From: Ignavibacteriales bacterium CG_4_9_14_3_um_filter_30_11
GTDB lineage: Bacteria > Bacteroidota > Ignavibacteria > Ignavibacteriales > Ignavibacteriaceae
Direction: 5' to 3'
Length of the DNA stretch: 33,898 bases
Assembly: GCA_002790365.1 (NCBI GenBank)
Contig: PFVA01000086.1
Location: 1-33,898, forward strand
Shown here one piece after another: positions 8,755-19,818 of this stretch (within the stretch, counting starts at the first letter, position 1; every line of letters begins with the position of its first letter). The notes below the pieces were generated by a model. That model worked only from the letters and a program-made list of their open reading frames with translations. It was not told where the DNA came from and searched no databases. The translations under genes were made by a program, and so were the position numbers.

Positions 8755-9972
8755 ATGTCATTTACCTTTTTCATTGCATCAAAATATATCTTTTCTCGAA
8801 AAGGACCTAAATTCATTTCATTTATTTCTGCAGTAACGGTTTTAGGGATAGCATTGGGAGTAGCAACATTAATTTTAGCTTTAAGCATTTTAAGAGGATT
8901 TGAAAACACAATTACAAATAAAGTAATGGATTTTGATGCTCATCTTCAAATTACTTCGTACACCAACATTATCCCAGAATTTGACAGACTATTACCTTCC
9001 ATTAAAAATGAATTAAATGGAAATATTAATTCCATAAATCCATTTTTATCACAATTGGCGATAATAAGTAATAAAAGCATAAAAGAAGGTGTTAATATAA
9101 AAGGAATAAATATTTTAGATAATTGGAAAGGAATTAAAAAAGATATTATTAAAGGAAATTTTCTAAGCAACGATAATGAAAATGAACTAATTCTTGGTAA
9201 AAAATTAGCAGATAAATTATTCCTAAAAATAAATGAAAAAGTCACTTTATTTGCTCTTAATAATAACAAACTCCCCTCACCAGATAACCCTCCCAAAATT
9301 GAAAAATTTGTTATTAAAGGAATTTATGAAAGTGGAATGTCAGCTTATGACGACATCAATGTTTATGTTTCCCTTAATAATGCTCAAAAATTATTCGGTA
9401 TGAAAGGACAAATTTCAGGAATTGATATAAAAATCAATAATATTGCAAAGATAGACTCAACTAAAAATAAAATTCAAAAAAATCTTAGATATCCAAATAA
9501 AGTCAGTACAATTTATCAAACACACAGAAATATTTTTACATGGATAGAGTTACAGAAAAAGCCAATTCCTATTGTGCTGACATTAATAATAATTGTAGCT
9601 GTTTTTAATATCATTGGAACATTACTCATTTTAGCTCTAGAAAAAACTTCATCTCTCGGTTTGCTTAGATCAATTGGAGCTAAACGAAATCAAATAATAA
9701 AAATATTTTTAATTAATGGTTCAATATTATCAGTAATTGGAATTTTCATTGGTAATTTATTGGCATACATTCTTTCATTTTTACAATTAAATTACAATTT
9801 TATTTCTATACCTTCTTCGGTTTACTTGATGTCATCAATTCCTATTCAATTATCGCCTATTATTTTTATTGGTGTTTCGATTATTACTTTTCTGCTTTGT
9901 ATAGCATCATCAATTATTCCAAGTTTTATTGCTTCCAAAATTGATCCGATAAGAACATTGAGATTTAATTAA
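8755..9972 (+). CDS. LolC/LolE-type ABC transporter permease (FtsX/MacB superfamily)
   Basis: N-terminal IASKYIFSRKGPKFISFISAVTVLGIALGVATLILALSILRGFE; C-terminal LEKTSSLGLLRSIGAKRNQIIKIF...ASKIDPIRTLRFN. Confidence 0.88.
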   Translation: MSFTFFIASKYIFSRKGPKFISFISAVTVLGIALGVATLILALSILRGFENTITNKVMDFDAHLQITSYTNIIPEFDRLLPSIKNELNGNINSINPFLSQLAIISNKSIKEGVNIKGINILDNWKGIKKDIIKGNFLSNDNENELILGKKLADKLFLKINEKVTLFALNNNKLPSPDNPPKIEKFVIKGIYESGMSAYDDINVYVSLNNAQKLFGMKGQISGIDIKINNIAKIDSTKNKIQKNLRYPNKVSTIYQTHRNIFTWIELQKKPIPIVLTLIIIVAVFNIIGTLLILALEKTSSLGLLRSIGAKRNQIIKIFLINGSILSVIGIFIGNLLAYILSFLQLNYNFISIPSSVYLMSSIPIQLSPIIFIGVSIITFLLCIASSIIPSFIASKIDPIRTLRFN

Positions 9973-11195
9973 TGAAATTTGAAAATTTTATAGCTAAGAG
10001 ATATGTTATTTCAAAAAATAAATTGAATTTTATTTCAATAATTTCAATTCTATCTACTTTAGGTATAATGATTGGCGTAGGAGCTCTGATAGTAGTTATC
10101 TCTGTTTTTAATGGATTTAGTTCTCTTGTTACATCTTATCTGGTTAGTTTTGATCCTCATTTACAAATAAGAATGATTGAGAATACTTCAAATAATAATA
10201 TCCTTAAATTAGAAGATGAGCTAAAAAAAATTAAGGATGTAAATGGTTTTTCACCTTTTGTCTCCGGCAAAGTATTGGCATATCGTAATGAATTAGCTCA
10301 AGTTATCAACTTAAAAGGTATTAAAAAAAGCGATATTTATGATATAAAATCTAAGCTTATATTCGGTGAATACAACTTAGAACGAAATAACACTTACCCA
10401 AAAGCAATTTTAGGTTTACCTCTTGCTGATAGACTTCAGACTATTGTTGGTGATACTATTTCTTTAATCTCACCTTTTGGGATTGAAAAATCAATTACAC
10501 AATTTACACTTCCGAATACACAAAAATTTTTAGTTGCAGGTATTTATAATTCAAGAAATAATAAATACGATTCAGAATTTATTTTTACTGACCTTAATAC
10601 TGCTCAATATCTTATAGGGTATAAAGATAAATATGAAGGTTTTGATATAAAATTGAAAGATATATCTAATGCTTTTTCAATTAAAGAGATCCTTCAAACC
10701 AAACTTGATGAAAATATTTACAGTATTAATACCTGGTATGATTTTCACAAAGAGTTATATACAGTAATGAAGATTGAAAAATTAGTAGCATATTTAATTT
10801 TATCTTTAATTATTGCAGTTGCTACATTTAACATTTTAGGTTCACTAACCATGTCTGTTATACAGAAAAAAAGAGATATTGGTATTTTGAGGTCAATGGG
10901 TGTTACAGAAAACTCAATAAAAAGAATTTTTATGTATGAAGGATTATTGATAGGAATTTTAGGAACTACTGCCGGTCTGCTTTTGGGTTATTTGGTTTGT
11001 TATCTACAAATACATTTTAAGATTTATCCACTTGATCCAACTCAGTACAAAATTGATGCATTACCAATTCAATTAAAATTTTTAGATTTTATAATTATTA
11101 CATTTATTTCCTTGTCGCTTTCCTATTTTGCATCTTATTTCCCGGCAAAAAGAGCAGCAAAGGTAAATCCACTTAAAGCAATTAAATGGGAGTAA
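9972..11195 (+). CDS. LolC/LolE-type ABC transporter permease (second copy)
   Basis: FIAKRYVISKNKLNFISIISILSTLGIMIGVGALIVVISVFNGFSSLV; IQKKRDIGILRSMGVTENSIKRIFMYEGLLIGILG; 1-nt overlap with upstream ORF (TAATG). Confidence 0.9.
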   Translation: MKFENFIAKRYVISKNKLNFISIISILSTLGIMIGVGALIVVISVFNGFSSLVTSYLVSFDPHLQIRMIENTSNNNILKLEDELKKIKDVNGFSPFVSGKVLAYRNELAQVINLKGIKKSDIYDIKSKLIFGEYNLERNNTYPKAILGLPLADRLQTIVGDTISLISPFGIEKSITQFTLPNTQKFLVAGIYNSRNNKYDSEFIFTDLNTAQYLIGYKDKYEGFDIKLKDISNAFSIKEILQTKLDENIYSINTWYDFHKELYTVMKIEKLVAYLILSLIIAVATFNILGSLTMSVIQKKRDIGILRSMGVTENSIKRIFMYEGLLIGILGTTAGLLLGYLVCYLQIHFKIYPLDPTQYKIDALPIQLKFLDFIIITFISLSLSYFASYFPAKRAAKVNPLKAIKWE

Positions 11196-11207
11196 TATTT
11201 TTATAAC

Positions 11208-11888
11208 ATGAATATTGAGAAAAAACTAGAAGCAGAGAATATATCTAAATCATATTTAACCAATAAAAAAGTAAAACTTGAGGTTCTAAAATCTATCTCA
11301 TTGGAAATTGAGAAAAATAAAATAACTGTTATTGTTGGTGCTTCAGGTGCAGGTAAAAGTACTCTCCTTCATATTTTAGCCGGATTAGATACACCTGACA
11401 CCGGCAAAGTATTTTATGATGATAAAAATATTTTTGAATTTGATGAAAAGAAATTATCCAGCTTTAGAAATGAAAACATTGGACTTGTGTTTCAATTCCA
11501 TCATTTGTTGCCTGAATTTACTGCTGAAGAAAATATATTCATACCGAATCTAATAAAAGGAATTCATATCTCTAAAGCTAGAAATAAAGCCAAAGAGCTG
11601 CTTAATTTAGTTGGCCTTTTTGATAGATATTCACACAAACCTGCTGAACTTTCCGGTGGAGAGCAGCAAAGAATAGCAATTGCCCGAGCACTCGCAAATA
11701 ATCCGGATATAATTTTTGCAGACGAACCAACAGGTAATTTAGATACTGCAAACAGTGATGCTATTGATAAAATATTTATTGAATTGAGAGACATATATAA
11801 GAAGACATTAGTAATGGTTACACACAATAGAGAGCTTGTCGCCCTTGCAGACAAGGTCTTTGAAATGAAAGATGGAAAGTTGTTATAA
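11208..11888 (+). CDS. lolD: LolD-like ABC transporter ATP-binding protein
   Basis: Walker A GASGAGKSTLL, signature LSGGEQQR, Walker B IIFADEPTGNLD, H-loop THNREL; follows the two LolC/E-like permeases. Confidence 0.88.
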   Translation: MNIEKKLEAENISKSYLTNKKVKLEVLKSISLEIEKNKITVIVGASGAGKSTLLHILAGLDTPDTGKVFYDDKNIFEFDEKKLSSFRNENIGLVFQFHHLLPEFTAEENIFIPNLIKGIHISKARNKAKELLNLVGLFDRYSHKPAELSGGEQQRIAIARALANNPDIIFADEPTGNLDTANSDAIDKIFIELRDIYKKTLVMVTHNRELVALADKVFEMKDGKLL

Positions 11889-11889
11889 T

Positions 11890-12417
11890 TTATTCGCTAG
11901 TATAATCTACTAATGATTTCACATCATATTTATTTAATTTATCCCTACCCTTTAAAAAAGAAAGTTCTACTATAAAAGAAACTTGTGCAACTTCCCCACC
12001 CAATTTTTCTATTAATTTACATGCTGCTACAGCTGTTCCTCCTGTTGCCAGAAGATCATCGTGTAAAAGAATTTTATCACCGGGTTGGAGAGCATCTTTG
12101 TGAATCTCAATTTTATCTTTTCCATATTCTAATTCATATTCAATTGATTCGGTTTCGGCAGGTAGTTTCCCGGGTTTTCTAATTGGAATAAAACCAACTC
12201 CAAGTTTATCTGCAAGCATCATCCCGAATAAAAATCCGCGAGATTCAATTCCCACAACCTTTGTAATGTTTTTATCTTTGGCAAAATTATATAATTCATT
12301 AATAGTTTTTTTAGATGCTTCGTTATTTAATAAAAGTGTGGTGATATCACGAAACATAATTCCTTTGATAGGAAAATCTTTTACACTTCGTATATATTTT
12401 TTTAATTCTTCACTCAT
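11890..12417 (-). CDS. apt: Adenine phosphoribosyltransferase
   Basis: IRSVKDFPIKGIMFRDITTLL; VVGIESRGFLFG; PRTase motif ILLHDDLLATGGTAVAACKLIEKLGG. Confidence 0.95.
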   Translation of the reverse strand: MSEELKKYIRSVKDFPIKGIMFRDITTLLLNNEASKKTINELYNFAKDKNITKVVGIESRGFLFGMMLADKLGVGFIPIRKPGKLPAETESIEYELEYGKDKIEIHKDALQPGDKILLHDDLLATGGTAVAACKLIEKLGGEVAQVSFIVELSFLKGRDKLNKYDVKSLVDYTSE

Positions 12418-12425
12418 AATAACAT

Positions 12426-13175
12426 CTATTTTTTATTTAAAAATTTTTCTATTCCATTTCTAAAATCTTCAGTTGAACGGCTAAGAGTATTTAACTGTAC
12501 ACAATATTCAACTGCATCTTCAACATTCATATTTGAAATATCATTAATCATCTGCTTGGTATCATTCATACTTAGTGATGAATTCTCACAAAGTTTTTCA
12601 GCTAATTCAACAGAAAATTTTAGAGAATCATCTGAAAGATAATTTGCAAAACCAATATCTTTAGCTTCTTTAGCATCAATAATATCTCCGGATATTAAAA
12701 GCTGTCTTGCTCTTCCCTCACCAATCCTATTTATTAAAAAGATAGAAACAATAGCTGGAATAAATCCAATTTTAACTTCAGAATAACCAAATTTTGCATA
12801 AGTATTATCAGCTACAATAAAATCACAGACACTTGCTAATCCTGAGCCACCGGCAATGGCAGCTCCGTTTACTGCTGCAATTGTAGGCTTAGGAAAATTA
12901 TATAACATTAGAAATAGTGCCGCTAGATTTTTAGTATCAAGTTGATTTTCCATAGCTGAATTATTTCTTAAATCATTTAGATACTTTAGATCAACTCCGG
13001 CACAGAAACTTTTACCCACACCCGTGATTATTAATGTTTTTATGGAATCATCATTTTTAATTTCAACAAGTTTTTCTTTTAGTTGCCTAATTAATTCGAG
13101 ACTAAGAGCGTTCCTTTTTCCTGGATTATTAAGTTTTATGATAGAATATTTAGTGTGCTTTTCGTAAAGAATCAT
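12426..13175 (-). CDS. Enoyl-CoA hydratase/isomerase family protein
   Basis: LNNPGKRNALSLELI; GKSFCAGVDLKYL; PTIAAVNGAAIAGGSGLASVCDFIVAD; EVKIGFIPAIVS. Confidence 0.93.
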   Translation of the reverse strand: MILYEKHTKYSIIKLNNPGKRNALSLELIRQLKEKLVEIKNDDSIKTLIITGVGKSFCAGVDLKYLNDLRNNSAMENQLDTKNLAALFLMLYNFPKPTIAAVNGAAIAGGSGLASVCDFIVADNTYAKFGYSEVKIGFIPAIVSIFLINRIGEGRARQLLISGDIIDAKEAKDIGFANYLSDDSLKFSVELAEKLCENSSLSMNDTKQMINDISNMNVEDAVEYCVQLNTLSRSTEDFRNGIEKFLNKK

Positions 13176-13255
13176 AATTGATTTAATAGTTTTATTAAAT
13201 ATAGATTTATAATTTCAAATCATCAAAAATTTAGGATAAAAAATATTAGATTATT

Positions 13256-13846
13256 TTATAATAAAATATTTAATTGCAAGTATGTTAAAATAAATCCAAG
13301 AGCTAGTCCAGCAATAATCTGATATTTGTCGTGTACATTTAATTCAATTCGTGCCCATCCGATTAAAATAGCTAATAGAATAAAAAGCCAATAAAGTGGA
13401 AAAGATAAATAGAAAAATAAAGCAAAATGCTGGGCAACTCCAATTGAATGTGAACTTATCTTCCATTTATAATTTATAATAATAAGTGCTAAACTATTTA
13501 AAATATAAGTGAACCAAAAAATAACAATTAAATAAATCGAATCTGAAAGTAACAATAAAATAAAACCAATTATATAAAATACTATTTGAAATAAATATGG
13601 GATTATTCTTTCTTTATTATTTGATTCATTAAATGATTTTATTTTATTCTTTCTTAAAAAATAAAAATAGGTAACTATTTGAATTCCAAAGCCAAATGTT
13701 AATCCTATTAAAATTGCTGCCCATCTTTGAAATAGTAGATATTCATACTTAAATACAAGATATGGTAAAACAAGAATTGTAAAAGTAGGAGGTACAAAAA
13801 TTGTTGAAATTATTTTAGCTGCTTTCAGCTTTGTAAGTTTTATCAA
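13256..13846 (-). CDS. Polytopic membrane protein, PAP2-phosphatase-like
   Basis: Multiple TM segments; KWKISSHSIG resembles PAP2 motif 2 and ARIELNVHDKYQIIAGLALG resembles PAP2 motif 3. Motif 1 is not obvious. Confidence 0.55.
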   Translation of the reverse strand: MIKLTKLKAAKIISTIFVPPTFTILVLPYLVFKYEYLLFQRWAAILIGLTFGFGIQIVTYFYFLRKNKIKSFNESNNKERIIPYLFQIVFYIIGFILLLLSDSIYLIVIFWFTYILNSLALIIINYKWKISSHSIGVAQHFALFFYLSFPLYWLFILLAILIGWARIELNVHDKYQIIAGLALGFILTYLQLNILL

Positions 13847-13885
13847 TAGAGGAAATTTTTATTATTTAAATAAAATAATCAGAAT

Positions 13886-14872
13886 TTATGCTTCAACATT
13901 TGACATTTGCAATTTGACTAAATATCCCAAAAGTATCTCTTCTATCTCATTATAATTAAGGGGAATCATTAATGCTTTTTTAATTTGAGATACATTAGCT
14001 AAACCTCTTAAATATCCTGAATAAAATTTTCTGTGTTCTAAGATAGCTCTTCGTTCTCCTTTAACTTTTATTGCAAGTTCAAGATGCCTCAAACAAGTTC
14101 TAATTTTAAGTTGTTCATCTATCATTGTTGAGATATATCCGTCATTCAATAACTCTTTTGCTTCTTTAAATATCCATGGATTCCCAATTGCACCTCTGGC
14201 AATCATAACTCCATCGGTATTTGTTTCTGAAAAAGCTTTAACAACATCTTGAGGCGTAAGAACATTTCCATTCAAAACAACAGGAATACTTACTACTTCT
14301 TTTATTCTATTTATCCATTCCCAATCTGCCTCACCTTTATGCCCCATTACTCTTGTTCTGCAATGAATAGTTAAAGCAGCAGCTCCAACATCTTCCAGCC
14401 TTTTTGCAACTTCTAAAATTTGAATACTATTATGATCAATGCCCAATCTTGTTTTAACGGTTACCGGTAAAGAAACTGAGTCAATAACTTCTTTAACAAG
14501 ATTTTGCATATAAACTGGATCTTTTAATAATCCTGCACCGCCACCTAATTTTACAACACCTTTTACCCAACAACCTGCATTAATATCTATTAAGTCAGGC
14601 GATTCTTCTTCTGCAATTCTTGCTGCAGAAACCATTGATTTTGTATTGCTTCCGTAGATCTGAATTCCTACAGGTCTTTCTTCTTCAATTATTTTTAATT
14701 TCTTGTGCGTTTTTTCTGAAGACCTTACTAATCCTTCTGCATTTACAAATTCTGTATAAACGACATCTGCACCTAATTCTTTACAAATTAATCGGAAAGA
14801 AATATCTGTTACATCTTCCATTGGAGCAAGAAGTATTGCTTTTTCTTTTTCTATTTTACCAACTTTGAACAA
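13886..14872 (-). CDS. dusB: tRNA-dihydrouridine synthase
   Basis: LAPMEDVTDISFRLICKELGADVVYTEFVNAEGL; DINAGCWVKGVVKLGGGAGLLKDP; VTVKTRLGID; TIHCRTRVMGHKGEADW; GVMIARGAIGNPW. Confidence 0.92.
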   Translation of the reverse strand: MFKVGKIEKEKAILLAPMEDVTDISFRLICKELGADVVYTEFVNAEGLVRSSEKTHKKLKIIEEERPVGIQIYGSNTKSMVSAARIAEEESPDLIDINAGCWVKGVVKLGGGAGLLKDPVYMQNLVKEVIDSVSLPVTVKTRLGIDHNSIQILEVAKRLEDVGAAALTIHCRTRVMGHKGEADWEWINRIKEVVSIPVVLNGNVLTPQDVVKAFSETNTDGVMIARGAIGNPWIFKEAKELLNDGYISTMIDEQLKIRTCLRHLELAIKVKGERRAILEHRKFYSGYLRGLANVSQIKKALMIPLNYNEIEEILLGYLVKLQMSNVEA

Positions 14873-14874
14873 TC

Positions 14875-15327
14875 TTAATTATCCTTTTTATTTTTTTTCT
14901 TTTCTTCCCACTCAAACAATTTTCCATTTTTAAAAAACAATGTAATATCTCCGTAAATCCATTGAGTATAAATTCCCCATTTATAAGAGTTTGCATTAAC
15001 TGTATCAGCTTTACCCCAACCATCTTGCAGCATTTGTTCTGTCATTCCATTCCAGACTTGTTTATTTGCAACTCTAATTCCGTCTTCTTTACCATATTTT
15101 AATATATATAAATTTTTTAAATTATTGTTTAGAATAACATCAAGGTTTTTTAACACTAACTTTAGGCTGTCTATTTCGTTTTTAATCTTAGTGTTATCTT
15201 TAATTATATATTCTTTTTGTGAATTTGTAGTAGATAAACTATCATTTATTGATTGGGAGAACAAATTTTGAGAAAACAACGAAGAAAGTAACAGTATAAA
15301 ACCTAAAGTTTTTAAATTAGTGCACAT
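14875..15327 (-). CDS. Secreted hypothetical protein with BamE/SmpA-like C-terminal segment
   Basis: Hydrophobic N-terminal leader LKTLGFILLLSSLFSQNLFSQ; C-terminal WNGMTEQMLQDGWGKADTVNANSYKWGIYTQWIYGDITLFFKNGKLFEWEE resembles the pattern G-x-V/L...GxP...W.Y....l.F.nGkv. Confidence 0.6.
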   Translation of the reverse strand: MCTNLKTLGFILLLSSLFSQNLFSQSINDSLSTTNSQKEYIIKDNTKIKNEIDSLKLVLKNLDVILNNNLKNLYILKYGKEDGIRVANKQVWNGMTEQMLQDGWGKADTVNANSYKWGIYTQWIYGDITLFFKNGKLFEWEEKKKNKKDN

Positions 15328-15406
15328 GAAATACCTTATAATTATATATTATTTGCCTTACATATGAGTAAAATTAAATATTATTGAAATGAATAAAAAG
15401 TATATA

Positions 15407-18160
15407 CTATTCAACAATAAGCTCTTGTCCGATAATTAGTTTATTAGAATCTAAAGAGTTCTTCTCTTTTAATTTTTGGATAGTAGTACTATACTTTTTA
15501 GCAATTGTCCAGAGTGATTCACCATTAATTACAATATGGGTTTTAATAGTATCGTTCTTAGCTAATAGGTTTATTCCTTTTTTAGTTTTTGTTGTATCAG
15601 GTGCTAACCCTGGAATAATATTTAATTTTTTTCCGGTAACAATTTTATTGCTTGTAAGGTTATTCCATTTCTTTATATCAGAAATTGATACATTATATTT
15701 TTCAGCTATTTCACTTATTGTATCACCGGATTTTACTAAAACATATATTCCTTCTGCAGGCTTTTCTTCTTTATCAGGCATATTAGTAATTTTATTTTCG
15801 GGTTCCAGAATAATCTTTAACTTATCACCAATATTAATTTTATTAGAACTTAATCTATTCCATTTTCTAATATCAGAAATTGATACAGCAAATTTTTCTG
15901 CAATAATACTAATCGCATCACCTCTATGAACACTATAATAAATTATATTTTTATCATCTTTAATTTCTGTTTTTACTTTTTCTATTTTTTCAACTTCAGG
16001 TTGTTTTGTCTCAAATAATTTTAACTTTTTGCCAGCAACAATTCTACTTGTCTTTAAGTTATTCCAATTTTTAATATCATTAACTGATATATTAAATTTT
16101 TCTGAAATTTCACTTAGTGTGTCCCCTTTCTTAACCAAGTAAGTTGTAAAATCGCCAATAGGTTGTGGGATATTTTTTATTACTGGTTTATTTCTCATAT
16201 AATCTCTTTCAAAACCATAAATTCTTAAGCGTTTTCCGACATAAATTCTACTTGTTCTTAAATTATTCCATTTTTTTATTTCATTAATACTTACTCTATA
16301 ATTTTCTGCTATCGTTGATAAATTTTCACCATATCTAATTTTGTGATATTGCCATGTTCCTTTACTCTTTTGAATTACATTTTCAGCAGTAATAAGTGTA
16401 TCTTTATTCAGATTATTTAGTTCAGAAAAATAATCTTTCCTTTTCTCAGGAACATAAATTTTAAGTTTTTGTCCGACTATTACTGATGAAGTATAAGGGA
16501 TATTATTCCAGTTTCTAAGATCACTAACTCTTGCTTCAAATAAATCTGCTATTCCAATTAAACTGTCTTTTCTTTTTACATTATAATCGATAGATATAAA
16601 ACCTTCAGGTACTTCGTAGTCTAAATTGATTTGAGGAGCAATATCAACTGCAACATCTTGGGTATCTAATATTGATTCATTAGAAGTAATTAAAGTTAAA
16701 TCAACTGCGGTTTCAGTATCAGGATTATATGTATAATTTTCGTTTGCAACATTTATTACAGGAATTTTTAATTTCTTTCCTACATATATTCTTGAACGGA
16801 TAGAAATATTATTAGCATCAGCTAGTTTGTTTGTAGAGATTCCATAACGATATGCAATTCCGGATAATGTTTCTCCTCTTCTTATAACATGAAAAAGAAA
16901 ATGTACTCTTGCACTTGCAGGAATATTTTGCATACTATTAGTAAATCTGCTCAATGAACCTTTTGGTATTTTAAGATCAAATCCACCCTGGTTTGCAGTT
17001 GGTGTACTTAACTGTGTTAAAACAGGATTCATTTCTTGAAGAGTTTCTACACTAGTACCTGCAATTGAAGCAAGAAAATTCATATCTATTGCTTCTTTAA
17101 TTGTAAAAGTATCATACTCAAATGGGGATTTATATTCTAAATCTTTAACACCATATTTATTCAAATTAGATGCAATTAAACAAACAGCAATATATTGAGG
17201 AACATAATTTCTTGTTTCTCTTGGCAAATACCACCTTATAGTCCAGAAATCATCTCCACCTGAATTTCTTTTTGCTCTGTTTACCCAACCAATACCAGAA
17301 TTATAAGATGCAATTGCTAAATACCAGTCACCTAATTCGTTATATAGATCTTTCAAATGTCTAGCAGCTGCTCTAGTAGAAAGTTCTGGGTCTCTTCTGT
17401 CATCTGCATAAAAATCTGAATTTAGACCGTACATTTTACCGGTTGCACTTACAAACTGCCACATACCAACTGCTCTTGCCCAAGATCTTGCTCTAGGATT
17501 CAAACCGCTTTCAACCATGCTTAAATATAGTAATTGTCTTGGTACATTTTCTTCTTGAAATATTCTTTCCATCATAGGGAAATATCTTCCTGACCTTTCA
17601 AACCATCTTTTTATTACATCGCTTCCTTTATTTTGAAAATAATCTAACCATTGCTGAACTAACGGATTTATTTCAAGCGGCAATCCATAATTATAACCTA
17701 TTGGCTGAAATCTTTTGATTTTAGATTTTTGAGGATCTATTTTTAGATCAATTTCAGGAATGGATTTATTCATCCATTCATCTAATACTGAAATAGATAC
17801 ATCTTCTGGAATTTTATCTAGCTTATCAATAAAATTTTTATAGTCTTCCACAATTGAGTTTTCAAGTTCTATATAGGCTACATTATCTTCAATACCAGGA
17901 TAATAACTTAAATTATTAATTGTACTTAACGCTGATTCAAAATATTGAATTGTTAGACTTACACTATCTGATTTTTGTTTTTCAAGTGCAGATAAATAAT
18001 CTTGTCTTGCTTGTTCTAATAATTGGTTTATTATTTTGTCTGTGTTTGGAGCTTCGTTTACTTGTTTCTTATTCTCAATAATTTCATTTTGTGTGCCACA
18101 AGAGGAAAGCAAAATTGAAAATAGTAGAACTAAGAATAATGAAATTATTTTTTTATACAT
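15407..18160 (-). CDS. MltD-like lytic transglycosylase lipoprotein with multiple LysM domains
   Basis: Lipobox LLSSC near the N-terminus; SLT core [39 protein letters not shown]; seven LysM-like repeats can be counted by eye (e.g. [76 protein letters not shown]). Confidence 0.93.
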   Translation of the reverse strand: MYKKIISLFLVLLFSILLSSCGTQNEIIENKKQVNEAPNTDKIINQLLEQARQDYLSALEKQKSDSVSLTIQYFESALSTINNLSYYPGIEDNVAYIELENSIVEDYKNFIDKLDKIPEDVSISVLDEWMNKSIPEIDLKIDPQKSKIKRFQPIGYNYGLPLEINPLVQQWLDYFQNKGSDVIKRWFERSGRYFPMMERIFQEENVPRQLLYLSMVESGLNPRARSWARAVGMWQFVSATGKMYGLNSDFYADDRRDPELSTRAAARHLKDLYNELGDWYLAIASYNSGIGWVNRAKRNSGGDDFWTIRWYLPRETRNYVPQYIAVCLIASNLNKYGVKDLEYKSPFEYDTFTIKEAIDMNFLASIAGTSVETLQEMNPVLTQLSTPTANQGGFDLKIPKGSLSRFTNSMQNIPASARVHFLFHVIRRGETLSGIAYRYGISTNKLADANNISIRSRIYVGKKLKIPVINVANENYTYNPDTETAVDLTLITSNESILDTQDVAVDIAPQINLDYEVPEGFISIDYNVKRKDSLIGIADLFEARVSDLRNWNNIPYTSSVIVGQKLKIYVPEKRKDYFSELNNLNKDTLITAENVIQKSKGTWQYHKIRYGENLSTIAENYRVSINEIKKWNNLRTSRIYVGKRLRIYGFERDYMRNKPVIKNIPQPIGDFTTYLVKKGDTLSEISEKFNISVNDIKNWNNLKTSRIVAGKKLKLFETKQPEVEKIEKVKTEIKDDKNIIYYSVHRGDAISIIAEKFAVSISDIRKWNRLSSNKINIGDKLKIILEPENKITNMPDKEEKPAEGIYVLVKSGDTISEIAEKYNVSISDIKKWNNLTSNKIVTGKKLNIIPGLAPDTTKTKKGINLLAKNDTIKTHIVINGESLWTIAKKYSTTIQKLKEKNSLDSNKLIIGQELIVE

Positions 18161-18263
18161 TTAGATTCCATAATTATAACTTACTGTTAAATATAGATGT
18201 TAAATAATTTTATATCAAGTATAAATTTAGGTATTAGGCGATTAAATAAAAAAAGATTGAAAT

Positions 18264-19808
18264 TTATAAAGGAATATTTCCGTGTTTTTTCTTGGGATTT
18301 TTATCTACTTTATTTTTTAGTATTGAAAAAGACTTTATAAGTTTTATTTTTGTTTCAGATGGTTCAATTACATCATCTAAAAATCCTCGTTCTGCTGCAA
18401 TGTATGGATTTGTAAATTTTTCTTTGTACTCAGTCAATTTTTTCTCAAGTTCAGCTATTGGATCTTTTGCTTTTTCAATTTCTTTTTTAAATATTATTTC
18501 AACAGCTCCTTGCGGACCCATTACTGCAATTTCAGCCGAAGGCCAAGCAAAATTAAAATCACCCCTAATATGTTTTGAATTCATTACATCATAAGCTCCA
18601 CCATAAGCTTTTCTTGTAATTACTGTAACTTTCGGAACAGTAGCTTCGCAGAAAGCATAAAGTAATTTTGCGCCGTGTTTAATTATTCCTCCCCATTCTT
18701 GAGCTGTGCCAGGTAAAAATCCCGGAACATCTTCTAGAACTAATAAAGGGATATTAAAAGCATCACAAAATCTTACAAATCTTGCTCCTTTAACTGAAGC
18801 ATCAATATCAAGTACACCAGCTAAAACCATTGGTTGATTAGCAACCACCCCTATAGATATTCCGCCAATTCTACAAAAGCCAACAATAATATTTTGTGCA
18901 AATTCACTTTGTACTTCAAAGAAATCATTGTCATCAACCAAACAAGAGATTACTTCTTTCATATCATAAGGTTTTGTGGACTGGTCAGGTATTATTGCAT
19001 TTAATTTAGTATCAACTTTTAATTTAGAGTAATCAAACTCTACTTCATTGGCTTTGTCCATAAAATTCAATGGAAGATAACTTAGTAATTTTCTAATATT
19101 TAATAATGTTTCGATTTCATTATCATAGATAAAATGAGCTACACCACTTTTTGTTGCATGAGTTACAGCTCCTCCTAAGTCTTCAAAACTGACTTTTTCA
19201 TGTGTAACAGTCTTTACTACATTTGGGCCGGTAACAAACATGTGACTTGTATTTTTTACCATAAAAATAAAATCAGTAATTGCAGGTGAATAAACAGCAC
19301 CACCTGCACAAGGTCCCATTATAGCAGATATTTGTGGAACAACACCGGATGCAAGTGTATTTTGTAAAAAGATATCTGCATATCCTCCCAAACTGACTAC
19401 TCCTTCTTGAATTCTTGCACCACCTGAATCATTCAGACCAACAATAGGGATTCCATTTTTTAAAGCAAGGCTCATTATCTTTAATATTTTTTCTGAATGT
19501 GTTTCAGATAAAGACCCACCAAATACAGTAAAATCTTGGCTATATAAAGCAATTGGTCTGCCATCAATTTTAGCCAGACCGGTTACAACACCATCTCCAG
19601 GATAATGCTGTTTATTAACTCCAAACGCTCTGGCACGATGCTTTACAAACATATCAATTTCATCAAAAGAATTCTCATCAACCAATAGCTCTATTCTTTC
19701 TCTGGCAGTTAGTTTTCCTTTATCGTGTTGCTTTTTAATTCTTTCTTTACCGCCGCCTAACATAGCTTTGGCTTTTTTATTTTTTAACTCTTCAATTTTT
19801 TCAGACAT
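18264..19808 (-). CDS. pccB: Acyl-CoA carboxylase beta subunit (propionyl-/methylmalonyl-CoA carboxyltransferase)
   Basis: [129 protein letters not shown]. Confidence 0.93.
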   Translation of the reverse strand: MSEKIEELKNKKAKAMLGGGKERIKKQHDKGKLTARERIELLVDENSFDEIDMFVKHRARAFGVNKQHYPGDGVVTGLAKIDGRPIALYSQDFTVFGGSLSETHSEKILKIMSLALKNGIPIVGLNDSGGARIQEGVVSLGGYADIFLQNTLASGVVPQISAIMGPCAGGAVYSPAITDFIFMVKNTSHMFVTGPNVVKTVTHEKVSFEDLGGAVTHATKSGVAHFIYDNEIETLLNIRKLLSYLPLNFMDKANEVEFDYSKLKVDTKLNAIIPDQSTKPYDMKEVISCLVDDNDFFEVQSEFAQNIIVGFCRIGGISIGVVANQPMVLAGVLDIDASVKGARFVRFCDAFNIPLLVLEDVPGFLPGTAQEWGGIIKHGAKLLYAFCEATVPKVTVITRKAYGGAYDVMNSKHIRGDFNFAWPSAEIAVMGPQGAVEIIFKKEIEKAKDPIAELEKKLTEYKEKFTNPYIAAERGFLDDVIEPSETKIKLIKSFSILKNKVDKNPKKKHGNIPL

Positions 19809-19818
19809 ATAGAACCCC

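Noticed and set aside
15648-15929. 93-aa plus-strand ORF with internal repeats
   Set aside because: Antisense shadow of the LysM repeats of the minus-strand lytic transglycosylase.
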